A DNA stretch of 64,000 nt from Roseiarcus sp963755075 (GCA_963755075.1 CAVWKL010000115.1:23744-87743); one strand, 5' to 3'; counted from the stretch's first letter, positions 35,969 through 45,191 are shown. Notes: generated by a model not told the origin, from the sequence alone. Numbers and translations: made by a program.

Positions 35969-38056
35969 ATGAATGCGCCCCTCGACGTCGTCAGGCGTCC
36001 TTCGGTCTGCCCGCACGACTGCCCCTCGGTCTGCGCTCTCGACGTCGAAGTGATCGGCGGCGAACGGATCGGGCGCATCCACGGCGCGCCGGATCAGAGC
36101 TACACCGCCGGGATCGTCTGCGCCAAGGTCGCCCGATACGCCGAGCGCATCCATCACAAGGATCGGCTGACCCAGCCGCTGCGCCGGGTCGGGCCGAAGG
36201 GTTCGCGTCAGTTCGAGCCGATCGCCTGGGACGACGCGCTCGACATCGTCGCCGAAAACTTTCTCGGCGCCGAGCGCCGGTTCGGCGCGGAAAGCGTCTG
36301 GCCCTATTTTTACGCCGGCACGATGGGGCTTGTCATGCGCGACGGGCTCGAGCGCCTGACCCACGCCAAACGCTACTCGCGCTTCTTCGGTTCGATCTGC
36401 GTCGCCATCGCCTGGCCCGGCTTCCTCGCCGGGACGGGGCGCATGGCCGGCGTCGATCCGCGCGAAATGGCCAAGTCCGACTGTATCGTCATCTGGGGGA
36501 CAAACGCCGTCGCCACGCAGGTCAACGTGATGACTCACGCGATGCGGGCGCGAAAGGAGCGCGGCGCGAAGATCGTCGCCATCGACGTCTACGACACCGA
36601 GACGATGCGGCAGGCCGATCTGGCGCTTCGCCTTCGGCCCGGCACGGACGGCGCCCTGGCCTGCGCGGTCATGCACGTCCTCTTCCGCGACGGCGCCGCC
36701 GATCGCGACTATCTTGAACGCTATGCCGACGCGCCGCGGGAGTTGGAGGCCCATCTGCAAAGGCGCGATCCGGGCTGGGCGAGCGCGATCACCGGCCTCA
36801 GCGTCGAATCCATCGAAGGCTTCGCGGCGCTGGTCGGGCGCACGAAACGCGCCTTTTTTCGTCTCGGCTATGGCTTCTCGCGCCAGCGCAACGGCGCAGC
36901 GAACATGCACGCCGCCTTGTGCGTGCCCGTCGTCACCGGCGCCTGGGCCCACGAGGGCGGGGGCGCCTTTCACTCCAACAGCGGCATCTTCAAACTCGAC
37001 AAGACCTTGATCGAAGGGCTCGACGCGCGCGATGAGACCGTGCGGCGCCTCGACCAATCGCGCGTCGGCGCGGCGCTGACCGGCGAAGCGCAGGCGCTCA
37101 AGGACGGCGGCCCGGTCAAGGCGATGCTGATCCAGAACACCAATCCGATCGCCGTCGCGCCCGATCAGGAGAAAGTGCGCAAGGGCTTCGCGCGCGACGA
37201 TTTGTTCGTCTGCGTGCACGAACAGTTCCTGACCGACACGGCGCGCTACGCCGACATCGTGCTGCCGGCGACGATGTTTCTCGAGCACGACGACCTCTAC
37301 ACCGGCGGCGGACACCAATATCTGCAGTTCGGACCGAAGACGATCGAGCCGCCGGAGGGCTGCCGCTCCAACCACGAAGTGGTCGTCGCGCTCGCCCATC
37401 GGCTCGGCGCGCGTCACCCGGGGTTCGCCATGACGCCGCGCGAGATCATCGACTGGACCTTGCGCGCCTCGGGCCGCGGCTCGCTCGCCGAACTCGAGGA
37501 AAAGAAATGGCTCGACTGCCAGCCGCCGTTCGAAGAGGCGCACTATCTCAAGGGGTTCGCCTATCCCGACGGCAAGTTTCGTCTGCGCGCCGACTGGGCC
37601 TCCACGCCCTTCTCCGGCGACGGCCTCAAGGGGCCGTGGCGCGAGATGCCGACCCTGCCCGACCATTGGCCGGTCAACGAGGCCGCCGATGAGGCGCATC
37701 CGTTCAAGCTCGCAACCTCGCCGGCGCGCAATTTTCTCAATTCGAGCTTCACCGAGACGCCCTCCTCGCTCGCTCGCGAGCGGCGGCCGACCGCGCTGAT
37801 GAACCCGGACGACGCGGCCGCGCTGGGCTTGAGCGAGGGCGACATCGTGCGCCTGGGCAATGCGCGGGGCGAGACGCGCGTGCACGTGCGTCTATCCGCC
37901 GGCGTCTCGCGCGGCCTCATCGTCAGCGAGGGCGTCTGGCCCCCGTCGGCCTTTCTCGACGGGCGCGGCGTCAACGCGCTGACCGGCGACGACAGCGTCG
38001 CGCCGTTCGGCGGCGCGGCGTTTCACGACGCGCGCGTCTGGGCGCGCGAGGGATAG
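35969..38056 (+). CDS. Molybdopterin-dependent oxidoreductase with 4Fe-4S centre (formate-dehydrogenase/DMSO-reductase family)
   Basis: 695 residues. The N-terminal Cys set C14-x3-C18-x3-C22-x28-C51 would hold a [4Fe-4S] cluster. The following parts include 'FYAGTMGLVMRDGLERL', 'CIVIWGTNAVATQVNVM' and 'AMLIQNTNPIAVAPDQEKV', the dinucleotide-binding motifs of this family. A C-terminal molybdopterin-dinucleotide domain starts near 'HPFKLATSPARNFLNSSF'. No twin-arginine signal is visible, so it is probably cytoplasmic. There are no partner subunits (electron-transfer or membrane anchor) adjacent. The substrate is unknown; such orphan enzymes are often misnamed formate dehydrogenase. Confidence 0.85.
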   Translation: MNAPLDVVRRPSVCPHDCPSVCALDVEVIGGERIGRIHGAPDQSYTAGIVCAKVARYAERIHHKDRLTQPLRRVGPKGSRQFEPIAWDDALDIVAENFLGAERRFGAESVWPYFYAGTMGLVMRDGLERLTHAKRYSRFFGSICVAIAWPGFLAGTGRMAGVDPREMAKSDCIVIWGTNAVATQVNVMTHAMRARKERGAKIVAIDVYDTETMRQADLALRLRPGTDGALACAVMHVLFRDGAADRDYLERYADAPRELEAHLQRRDPGWASAITGLSVESIEGFAALVGRTKRAFFRLGYGFSRQRNGAANMHAALCVPVVTGAWAHEGGGAFHSNSGIFKLDKTLIEGLDARDETVRRLDQSRVGAALTGEAQALKDGGPVKAMLIQNTNPIAVAPDQEKVRKGFARDDLFVCVHEQFLTDTARYADIVLPATMFLEHDDLYTGGGHQYLQFGPKTIEPPEGCRSNHEVVVALAHRLGARHPGFAMTPREIIDWTLRASGRGSLAELEEKKWLDCQPPFEEAHYLKGFAYPDGKFRLRADWASTPFSGDGLKGPWREMPTLPDHWPVNEAADEAHPFKLATSPARNFLNSSFTETPSSLARERRPTALMNPDDAAALGLSEGDIVRLGNARGETRVHVRLSAGVSRGLIVSEGVWPPSAFLDGRGVNALTGDDSVAPFGGAAFHDARVWAREG

Positions 38057-38149
38057 GGCGCCGCGCTCTTTATTTGCCTCGCCGACCGGGCTATAGGACG
38101 CGCCGACGAAAGATTCGACATCTCCGGTCCGGGGCGTCAGCAAGTGCCA

Positions 38150-38647
38150 ATGAAGAAGCCGTCAGACAAGTCGCTCGGCGAGTCCGAGACCGGAGCCTTT
38201 GATCTCTCCATCGTCGCCGAACTCGCCAAGATCGCCGGGCGCCACGATCTGAGCGAAGTCGAGGTCGAACACGGCGGGCTGCGCGTGCGCGTCGCGCGCG
38301 AGCGCCGCGCCTCGGTCGCGCTCTCCCACGTCGTCGCCGCGCCGGCCCCCGCCCCGGCCGCCCCGGCGCCTGCGCCGCCGGTCGAAGCCGCGGTCGTCGA
38401 GCCGGCCGAACTCGCCGGCGCGGTGAAGTCGCCGATGGTCGGCACCGCCTATCTCAGGCCAAACCCCGAGGCCAAGCCCTTCGTCGAGGTCGGCTCGACG
38501 GTGAAGAGCGGCGACAAAATCCTGCTTGTCGAGGCGATGAAGACGTTCAACGAGATCGTCGCCCCGCGCGCGGGAAAAGTGACGCATGTTCTCGTTGAGG
38601 ACGGCGCGCCGGTCGAATACGGCCAGGCGCTGATGGTCATCGAATGA
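38150..38647 (+). CDS. accB: Biotin carboxyl carrier protein (BCCP)
   Basis: 165 residues; ATG at 38150, though a GTG at 38144 is in frame. The C-terminal biotinyl domain holds the biotinylated K131 in 'LVEAMKTFNEIVAP', with 'GDKILLVEAM' and the thumb region 'NPEAKPFVEVGSTV'. The Ala/Pro-rich linker is residues 60-90. The two-gene order accB-accC is the usual one; a 51-base gap separates them. It carries biotin in acetyl-CoA carboxylase for fatty-acid synthesis. Confidence 0.95.
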   Translation: MKKPSDKSLGESETGAFDLSIVAELAKIAGRHDLSEVEVEHGGLRVRVARERRASVALSHVVAAPAPAPAAPAPAPPVEAAVVEPAELAGAVKSPMVGTAYLRPNPEAKPFVEVGSTVKSGDKILLVEAMKTFNEIVAPRAGKVTHVLVEDGAPVEYGQALMVIE

Positions 38648-38698
38648 GTTTGGCGTCGCGCGCACGCGTGCGTCGCTCGCCGCGAGGAGCCGCCCGGC

Positions 38699-40054
38699 AT
38701 GTTCGATAAGATCCTCATCGCCAACCGTGGCGAAATCGCGCTGAGGGTCCTGCGGGCGGCCAAGGAGCTCGGCATCGCCACTGTCGCGGTCTATTCGACC
38801 GCCGACAAGGAGGCGATGCACGTCAAGCTCGCCGACGAGAGCGTTTGCATCGGCCCGCCGCCGGCCCGCGACAGCTATCTCAACGTGCCGGCCCTGCTTG
38901 CGGCTTGCGAGATCACCGGCGCCGACGCGGTGCATCCGGGCTACGGCTTCCTCGCCGAAAACGCCCGTTTCGCCGAAATCCTCGCCGAGCATCACATCGC
39001 CTTCATCGGTCCCAAGGCCGAACACATCCGTCTGATGGGCGACAAGATCGAGGCCAAGCGCACCGCGACGCGGCTCGGCATCCCCTGCGTGCCGGGGTCG
39101 AAGGGCGCGGTGAGCGACGAGGCGGAGGCGCTCAAGATCGCCGCCGAGATCGGCTATCCCGTCATCGTCAAGGCGGCGGCGGGCGGCGGCGGGCGCGGCA
39201 TGAAAGTCGCCCGCGCCGCCGACGAACTCGTCAACGCCATCGCCAACGCCAAAATCGAGGCGAAGGCCGCCTTCGGCGACGACGCGGTCTATCTGGAGAA
39301 GTATCTGGCGAAGCCGCGCCACATCGAGGTCCAGGTGCTCGGCGACGGCAATGGCCGCGCGATTCATCTCGGCGAACGCGACTGCTCGCTGCAGCGCCGC
39401 CATCAGAAGGTGTGGGAGGAAGGCCCCTCGCCCGCGCTCAATGCGACGCAGCGCGAAGACATCGGCGGCGTCGTCGCGCGGGCGATGGCCGAACTCGGCT
39501 ACGTCGGCGTCGGGACGATCGAATTTCTTTACGAGGACGGCAAGTTCTGCTTCATCGAAATGAACACCCGCATCCAGGTCGAACATCCCGTCACCGAGAT
39601 GATCACCGGCATCGACCTGATTAACGAGCAAATCAAGATCGCCGCCGGCTCGCCCCTGACGATCATGCAGGAGGACGTGCGCATTCAGGGCGCCGCGATC
39701 GAATGCCGCGTCAACGCCGAGCACGCCCGCACCTTCACGCCTTCGCCGGGCCGCATCAGCTATTTCCACCCGCCGGGCGGCCTCGGGGTGCGCGTCGATT
39801 CGGCGGCTTATCAAGGCTACGTCATTCCGCCCTACTACGATTCTCTCATTGGCAAGCTCATCGTCCACGGCCGCACCCGAACCGAGGCGCTGATGCGCCT
39901 GCGCCGCGCGCTCGACGAATTCATCATCGACGGCGTCGAGACCACCCTGCCGCTGTACCGCGCCCTGGTGCGCAACACCGACGTGCAAAACGGCCAATAC
40001 GACGTTCACTGGCTGGAAGAGTTCTTGAAGGACGAGGTGATCGCCGAGGGCTAG
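38699..40054 (+). CDS. accC: Biotin carboxylase subunit of acetyl-CoA carboxylase
   Basis: 451 residues, typical for AccC. The N-terminal biotin-carboxylase domain has 'ILIANRGEIALRVLRAAKE', 'VHPGYGFLAENARFAE' and the ATP-grasp glycine loop 'KAAAGGGGRGMKV'. The active site includes 'FIEMNTRIQVEHPVTEM' with the catalytic Glu and Arg. It uses ATP and bicarbonate to carboxylate the biotin on AccB. It follows accB and is probably co-transcribed. No frame problem. Confidence 0.97.
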   Translation: MFDKILIANRGEIALRVLRAAKELGIATVAVYSTADKEAMHVKLADESVCIGPPPARDSYLNVPALLAACEITGADAVHPGYGFLAENARFAEILAEHHIAFIGPKAEHIRLMGDKIEAKRTATRLGIPCVPGSKGAVSDEAEALKIAAEIGYPVIVKAAAGGGGRGMKVARAADELVNAIANAKIEAKAAFGDDAVYLEKYLAKPRHIEVQVLGDGNGRAIHLGERDCSLQRRHQKVWEEGPSPALNATQREDIGGVVARAMAELGYVGVGTIEFLYEDGKFCFIEMNTRIQVEHPVTEMITGIDLINEQIKIAAGSPLTIMQEDVRIQGAAIECRVNAEHARTFTPSPGRISYFHPPGGLGVRVDSAAYQGYVIPPYYDSLIGKLIVHGRTRTEALMRLRRALDEFIIDGVETTLPLYRALVRNTDVQNGQYDVHWLEEFLKDEVIAEG

Positions 40055-40065
40055 GCGGCGTCCCG

Positions 40066-40488
40066 TCAGACCGACTGGGTCTGCGAACTCCAGCCCGCGC
40101 GCGTGACCCCCTCTTCCCGGCTCAGGCGGGCGACGACGTATTCCAGAGCGATCTCCCGCCGATTGTGCGAGGCGATTTTCGCCGTCAGCTCGACGCGATC
40201 GGCGTCTTCGATGTTGGCGCTATCGAGTTCGCCGAAACGGACGTCGGGCATGATCGCGAGTTCCTGCGCCAGTAGCGATCGTACCTGGCGAGGCGCGGCG
40301 CACGATGGAAACGACGTAAGCAAATTCGCCTTCGGTGGAGTCGACGGGTTGCCGGTTTATCGCGCGAACCAGCGGCCGCAGGATCAGGTTGGAGGCGACG
40401 ATGAAGGCCGCGCAATGCGCGCCGAAGTCGGGGGCGGCGCGGGCGACGGCCAATGCCGCGCCGCGCCGACCCCTTGCCCGAAAACGAA
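40066..40488 (-). pseudogene. MgtC/SapB-family remnant, truncated and frameshifted
   Basis: The C-terminal part reads 'VRSLLAQELAIMPDVRFGEL' and 'VARLSREEGVTRAGW', the tail of MgtC-like proteins. An upstream piece in another frame reads 'SNLILRPLVRAINRQP', the NLxLRPL-x2-IN-(R)QP membrane region. The two join if one base near 40303 is dropped. The N-terminal membrane helices are missing because the segment starts directly against the 3' end of the Nramp-like gene (40489). Probably a decayed gene. Confidence 0.7.
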
Positions 40489-42144
40489 CTACCCCTGTTG
40501 TCCGATCGCCAGCATGACGATGCGGAACAGCACCATTCCGCCGGCGACGATGAGATAGAGCCGCAGCACGCCCATCCAGGTCTTGGCGGCGAGCGACAGC
40601 TTGGCGGGGGGCAGTTGAGCCAGCGGCGGCATGCGCCAGGTGTCGCGCGACGCCGCCGCGGCGGCCAGTTCCTCGGCCGGCGCTCCATGCCCGCCGTTTT
40701 GGCTCAAGGCCATGATCGCCAGCGCGACGACCAGCGCGACGACCCCGCCCCCGCCGAGGATGCCGAGGATCGCCTGTTCGTTGGCGGCGTCGGGGAACAG
40801 CACCGAGACGGTGAGGATCACCGACAGGATCACCAGCACGGCGATGACCGCGCCGGTGAAATAGTTGAGCCAGCGGGTGTTCGCCCAGGGACCGAGAACC
40901 GGCTTATCGTTGCAGAGCAGCAGCAGGAACACCGTCGCGCTCGGCAGCAGTACGCCGGCAAGCACCTGCACGGCCAAGGTCAGCAGGCCAAGAGGCGAGC
41001 CAGGGGTCAGGACGACCGCGGCGGCGATCGCGATCAACCCGCAATAGACCGCATAGAAGCCCTTCGCGTCGGCGACATTGCGATGCAGCGAATGGCGCGC
41101 CGAAAACGTGTCGCCGATCGCGTAGGCGGTCGACAGCGACACCGCCGAGGCGCCGATCAGGGCGGCGTCGATCAGCGCGATGGCGAACATCACGCCGGCG
41201 ACCTTGCCGACATATTTGTCGAGGCCGGCGGCGATGCCGCCCGCGTCGGTGAAATTGCCGAACTCGGTCTGGCCGCCGAAAGCCGCCGCGGTGAAGGCCA
41301 TGATGGCGGCGGCGCCGACGATGACGAAGCCGATGCCGATCCACAGGTCGAGGCGCTCGTACTTGATGAAGCGCGGCGTGATGCGCTTGTCGATGACGTA
41401 GCTCTGCTGGAAGAACAGCTGCCAGGGCGCGACGGTGGTGCCGACGATGCCGATGATGAGCAGCATCACCTCGCTCAGCTTGCCTCCCTGCGGCATTTGC
41501 GGAACGACGAAGTCGCGCACGACCTGAGCGAGCGGCGGATGGACCATGAAATAGAGCGGCACGAGCAACAGGCTCGCGCCGACGAGAACCATGGCGAACC
41601 GCTCGAAGCGCCGGAAGTCGCCGGTGCTGACGGCGACCATAACCAGAGCCGCCGCGACGATGACGCCCATGGTCTTGTCGAGGCCGAGGTAACCGAGCGC
41701 GAGCGCGATGCCGATGAACTCGGTGACGATGGTCAGGGAGTTCAACAGGAACAGATCGATGACGCTGAACGCGCCCCAGAACTTGCCGAAGCGCTCGAAG
41801 ATGAGACGCGCATGGCCGACGCCGGTCACCGCGCCGAGGCGCAGCACCATCTCCTGATTGACGTAGAGGACGGGGATCAGCAGCGCCAGCGTCCACAGCA
41901 GCGTGGTGCCGTAGTTCTGGCCGGCCTGGCCGTAGGTCGCGAAAGCGCCGGCGTCATTGTCGCCGACCATGACGATGAGGCCCGGTCCGAGGATGGCGAG
42001 AAGCGTCGTCAGCCGGTGCTTCCAGGTCGTGCGCGGGGCGATGTCGCCGTAAAGGATGGTGCCGAAGGCGCCCATGATGTGGCCGATGTGCGCGTCGTCG
42101 AGGACGGCGGTCACCGGCTCCGTGAAATTGGCTTTGGCGGTCAT
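40489..42144 (-). CDS. Nramp-related divalent metal transporter with unusual metal site
   Basis: 551 residues with about eleven membrane segments. In place of the usual DPGN in the first helix, 'GDNDAGAFATYGQAG' is present at 61-75. In the sixth helix, the Nramp MPH is replaced by 'TVAPWQLFFQQSYV' (APWQ at 239-242). Such replacements resemble Nramp-related Mg/Mn transporters rather than canonical Fe/Mn Nramp, but I cannot name the ion. The N-terminal 40 residues are cytoplasmic. A good AAAGGAGA ribosome-binding site precedes ATG 42144. An MgtC remnant lies directly downstream. Confidence 0.8.
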   Translation of the reverse strand: MTAKANFTEPVTAVLDDAHIGHIMGAFGTILYGDIAPRTTWKHRLTTLLAILGPGLIVMVGDNDAGAFATYGQAGQNYGTTLLWTLALLIPVLYVNQEMVLRLGAVTGVGHARLIFERFGKFWGAFSVIDLFLLNSLTIVTEFIGIALALGYLGLDKTMGVIVAAALVMVAVSTGDFRRFERFAMVLVGASLLLVPLYFMVHPPLAQVVRDFVVPQMPQGGKLSEVMLLIIGIVGTTVAPWQLFFQQSYVIDKRITPRFIKYERLDLWIGIGFVIVGAAAIMAFTAAAFGGQTEFGNFTDAGGIAAGLDKYVGKVAGVMFAIALIDAALIGASAVSLSTAYAIGDTFSARHSLHRNVADAKGFYAVYCGLIAIAAAVVLTPGSPLGLLTLAVQVLAGVLLPSATVFLLLLCNDKPVLGPWANTRWLNYFTGAVIAVLVILSVILTVSVLFPDAANEQAILGILGGGGVVALVVALAIMALSQNGGHGAPAEELAAAAASRDTWRMPPLAQLPPAKLSLAAKTWMGVLRLYLIVAGGMVLFRIVMLAIGQQG

Positions 42145-42318
42145 GGCTCGTCTCCTTTGCCGCTTGGCGCGGGAGCGAGCCGGGCGGCTTCAAAAGCCTG
42201 CGTCTCGCTTCGCCCTTGAGGCGGTAGACTGGGTCTGCTGTCTGGATTTGCCGCCCGCCGACGCGTTGAAGATCGCGCCAACGGGCCTAGTCGGGCCGTT
42301 GTCCACTGGGGATCTCCG

Positions 42319-42561
42319 TCAACCGGCGCGTCGCAAGGGAACCGTGGAAGCGGGCTCGCGCCCGCCTTGGCAAACCGCCCACACGCAGAGCAGCGCCCCG
42401 GTCGCCGCATCGCGCCGCCAATGGCAGGCGAGCGGGCGTAAGGAACCGACGCGCAGGTTCGCGCGCGCCGTGGCGAGACGACGCACGCCCGACGACGCCT
42501 GGCGGCGCGCGCTGAGATCGATCGCATGGCGATCGCTCGGGATTAGGGAGAGCTGGTTCAT
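42319..42561 (-). CDS. Small conserved hypothetical protein
   Basis: 80 residues from ATG 42561, with GGAGGCGAGCC just upstream. The central 'VGSLRPLACHWRRDAATGAL' followed by 'LCVWAVC' resembles a small Hyphomicrobiales protein I have seen without assigned function. It is 174 bases upstream of the Nramp-like gene on the same strand and could be co-transcribed. Confidence 0.6.
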   Translation of the reverse strand: MNQLSLIPSDRHAIDLSARRQASSGVRRLATARANLRVGSLRPLACHWRRDAATGALLCVWAVCQGGREPASTVPLRRAG

Positions 42562-42993
42562 GGCTCGCCTCCGATCTTTGGTTTCGTCCAAAGCCGGAAG
42601 ACGAGGGGGCCGGGGGCCTCAGCCCCGCAAGACGCCTCGCGCACGGGATTCCGGCCCGCGGACGCTAGCGATGTCTAAGGGCGACGAACCGACGAAACCG
42701 TCCGCGATCGCGCCGCCCGAGATGGTACTGCCCATATCTCTACAGTTGAGTTAAGGAACGCCGCCCGAAACGAATTTCGGTTCGACGATTGCCTCATGAG
42801 CCGCCAAATTCCTTCTGTCAACCCAAAATGTCGCGGCGCCGCAATCTTTTGGCCGCCGGCGTAAACGCGTCGCGCCTGGCGGGCGGCGACGCTTTCCAGT
42901 TCAGACGCTTAGCTCGATTTCGGCGTCGACGGCTTCGTCGGTTTGGCGCGCGCGGCGCCGGCCGGCCGAGAGCCGAATCCGACCGCCCCGGTT
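42562..42993. other. Region without a supported gene
   Basis: 432 bases between the small conserved gene and the PilZ gene. A 27-codon open frame on the plus strand (42671-42754) lacks a ribosome-binding site. The promoter of the small gene at 42561 (minus strand) must lie here. Confidence 0.45.
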
Positions 42994-43290
42994 CTATGGC
43001 AACTTGGGCTTGGCGAGCCTCACGCCGACGGCGCTGCCCTTGCGCCACACCACGCGCGCCTCGCCGAGCCGATTGGTCGCGTCGACTTGCAGGTGAAACG
43101 CGTCCGGCAGTTCGGCCCCATTCAACGCCGCCACGCTGGCGCCCCCCTCGGAGACGTCGACGATCACGCAATCGACAACTGCGGCGACCCCGCCCGGATC
43201 GGCCCAGGCGCGCAGGCGCGTCGGCCGGCGGCTCTTGTCGCGTCGGTCCGCGCGGCCCTTCAGGAACGGATTGTCGTCGAAGCGGTTCAC
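42994..43290 (-). CDS. PilZ-domain protein (c-di-GMP binding)
   Basis: 98 residues. The PilZ signature is present: an Arg-rich first motif 'RRDKSRRPTRLRA' (RxxxR) and 'CVIVDVSEGGASV' (D/N-x-S-x2-G). A single PilZ domain without other parts binds cyclic-di-GMP and may act as an adaptor or be inactive. It starts at ATG 43290; TTAA-containing sequence upstream may be regulatory. No motility or exopolysaccharide genes are adjacent. Confidence 0.85.
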   Translation of the reverse strand: MNRFDDNPFLKGRADRRDKSRRPTRLRAWADPGGVAAVVDCVIVDVSEGGASVAALNGAELPDAFHLQVDATNRLGEARVVWRKGSAVGVRLAKPKLP

Positions 43291-43415
43291 CTGCGTTTCC
43301 GCGCGCGGCCGGTTGAGAGATGGGGCGGCATTGTTAGCCCCGAGCCGTTAACGATCCGTCAAGACATCGCCTCGCAAACGCTTAGACCTTGCCTGCCTCG
43401 GCGCATGGCGCGGGA

Positions 43416-44697
43416 TCACGCGACGAAGCGCGGCCGGGCGCGATCGGCGGACTGCGGGCGGCGGGAGACCTCGATCGTCAGATGCGAAAAACGCGCCACG
43501 CCCTGCACGGCCTGTCGATAATCGTCGGTCTCGCGTTCGCTTGTCGTCTCGATCGATAGAATGGCGCCGAGGTGGCCCGGGCCGAGCCGCCAGAGATGGA
43601 GGTCGACGAGCAAATCGCCCTCGCGCTCGATCGCGCCGCGCAGCGCCTCGGCAAGTCGGCGATCGGGGTTCATGTCGAGCAGCACCGCGCCGGTGTCGCG
43701 GATCAGTCCGGCCGACCAGCTCGCGATGACGCCCGCCCCGACGAGGCCGGCCAGCGGGTCCATCCACAGCCAGCCGAAGCCACGCGCCAACGCGAGCCCG
43801 ACGATGACGAGAAGCGAGACCGCGGCGTCGGCCATCACGTGGACCACCGCGGCGCGCATGTTGTTGTCGCGATGCAGAGGATCGCCGGCGGCGCGGCCAT
43901 GCTCGGCGAACGCGCAGCTCGCCGTCCGCTCGCCGACCCGCAGCGTCGCGGCGAATTCGTGCGGTTCGGGAATCGGGTCTGCGAACTCGAGAAACGCGCC
44001 CCGCTCGACCATCGCGAATGTCTCGCGCGCGCCGTCGGGGCGCGCGATCTCCACCGAGGTCGCGGCCGCGGCGAGCCGCTGCGCTCCGAACGCGGCGAGG
44101 CGGAACCGTGGGGGAACCCCATCCTCGAAGATGCTGAGTTCATAGCGCGCCCCGCCGATGTCGAGGCGGCGGCTCTCCTCGTGGCCGGCGCCGTCGGCGT
44201 GACCATGTCCATGCCCGTGGTGGCGCTCATGCCCGCCGCGGCTGAGCAGCCATGCGCTCGCGGCGTTGACGACGAGGCCGAGGACGGCGATCGGGATCGC
44301 CTCGGCGAACGCGATCGGCGTCGGCGCGATCAGCCGCCCGATCGCTTCATAAGCGATGAGCGCGGCGATCATCGCCAGGACGATGGCGCTGGCGAAGCCG
44401 GCGAGATCGCCGAACTTGCCCGTGCCGAAGGTGAAGCGCGGATCGTCGGCGCGGCGGCGCGCATAGCGTGTAGGCGAGCGCGGCGAGCAGCAGCGCGCCG
44501 GCGTGCGTGCTCATGTGGAAGCCGTCGGCGATGAGCGCGATCGAGCCGAACATCGCGCCGCCGGCGATCTCGGCCGCCATCATCGCCGTGCACAGCGCGA
44601 TCACCGCCCAGACGTCGCGCTCGCTGCGTTCGTGGCCGGCACCGAGAAAATCGTGCCGGTGGCCGAAGCCGCGGTCAAAGGATTGGTGGTTGGTCAT
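43416..44697 (-). CDS. dmeF: DmeF-type cation-diffusion-facilitator exporter, one-base frameshift
   Basis: The gene starts at ATG 44697 and is open in one frame until about 44465, then in another frame to 43416. Removing one base around 44465-44470 gives 426 residues: '...LLLAALAYTYARRRADDPRFTFGTGKFGDLAGF'. CDF helices have 'DGFHMSTHAGAL' (His-Asp metal site) and the later 'HVMADAAVSLLVIVG'. A His-rich loop (HHGHGHGHADGAGH) is followed by an inserted segment of about 80 residues, 'YELSIFEDGVPPRFRLAAFG' onward, which resembles the N-terminal region of CzcB-like metal-efflux adaptors. A Co/Ni exporter is likely. The frameshift is likely a sequence error. Confidence 0.85.
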
Positions 44698-44764
44698 CGT
44701 CGCATCCGCTTCGTTGTCGCACCGGCCGCTCACGGCGGGCTCGACGCGTTCGATCGCCCTGTCG

Positions 44765-45019
44765 TCACAGGTATTTCGTCAATTGCTTCAGTTCCTGCAG
44801 CGGCGCGGCGCCGTCGCCCCCCGGCGCCTCCAGGCAGTGCTCGACGTGATCGTGGATCAACTCGCGCTTGGCGTTGGCCACCGCGTTTTCCACGGCATGG
44901 AGTTGCTGGGCGAGATCGAGGCACGGCCTGCCCTCCTCGAACATGGAAAGCACCTTGCCGAGATGCCCATAGGCGCGCTTGAGGCGCTTGACGATTTCCG
45001 TATGGCTTGCGTGTTTCAA
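44765..45019 (-). CDS. dmeR: DmeR-like CsoR/RcnR-family metal-sensing repressor
   Basis: 84 residues from a TTG at 45019 with GAGG seven bases upstream; a longer start at 45055 is possible. The all-helical CsoR/RcnR fold is seen: 'TEIVKRLKRAYGHLGKVLSM', 'GRPCLDLAQQLHAVENAVA' and 'LIHDHVEHCLE', with the metal-ligand candidates Cys, His and His/Cys. In R. leguminosarum a DmeR of this family represses dmeRF in response to Ni and Co; here the two genes are adjacent and co-oriented. Autoregulation is suggested by the palindrome in its own promoter. Confidence 0.87.
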   Translation of the reverse strand: MKHASHTEIVKRLKRAYGHLGKVLSMFEEGRPCLDLAQQLHAVENAVANAKRELIHDHVEHCLEAPGGDGAAPLQELKQLTKYL

Positions 45020-45083
45020 TTCGTCCTCGCAGCGATCGCGCGCCGCGCGTCTCAAGAAGCGCGAACCGGGCCGTTCGCTGCGA

Positions 45084-45114
45084 CTATCCTGTCTAGGGGG
45101 ATAGGATATGTCAA
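45084..45114 (-). promoter_or_regulatory. dmeR promoter with overlapping operator palindrome
   Basis: On the minus strand a perfect -35 TTGACA (45114-45109) is followed by an inverted repeat TATCCT-N12-AGGATA (45085-45090 with 45103-45108 on the plus strand). The centre carries a G/C tract (agggggata), as in operators of CsoR/RcnR/DmeR repressors. The palindrome lies between -35 and the putative -10, so bound repressor would block RNA polymerase. Confidence 0.6.
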
Positions 45115-45163
45115 GGGATTCGCGCTCGCCTCCGCGCGGGCGGAATTGGCCGAAAGCAGAATT

Positions 45164-45191
45164 TTGACCGCCCTGGGGGCAATGCTATAGG
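45164..45191 (+). promoter_or_regulatory. Putative sigma-70-type promoter of icd
   Basis: TTGACC at 45164-45169 and TATAGG at 45186-45191 are separated by 16 bases. The start codon of icd follows about 36 bases later. Match to the alphaproteobacterial consensus is fair. Confidence 0.55.

Noticed and set aside
35969..38056. Naming the enzyme formate dehydrogenase
   Set aside because: The family contains many different enzymes and no partner subunit supports formate oxidation.
42145..42318. Metal riboswitch in the leader of the Nramp-like gene
   Set aside because: I could not find a recognisable conserved core; only a good ribosome-binding site is visible.
42671..42754. 27-codon open frame (MSKGDEPTKPSAI...)
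   Set aside because: No ribosome-binding site and no recognisable similarity; too short to support.
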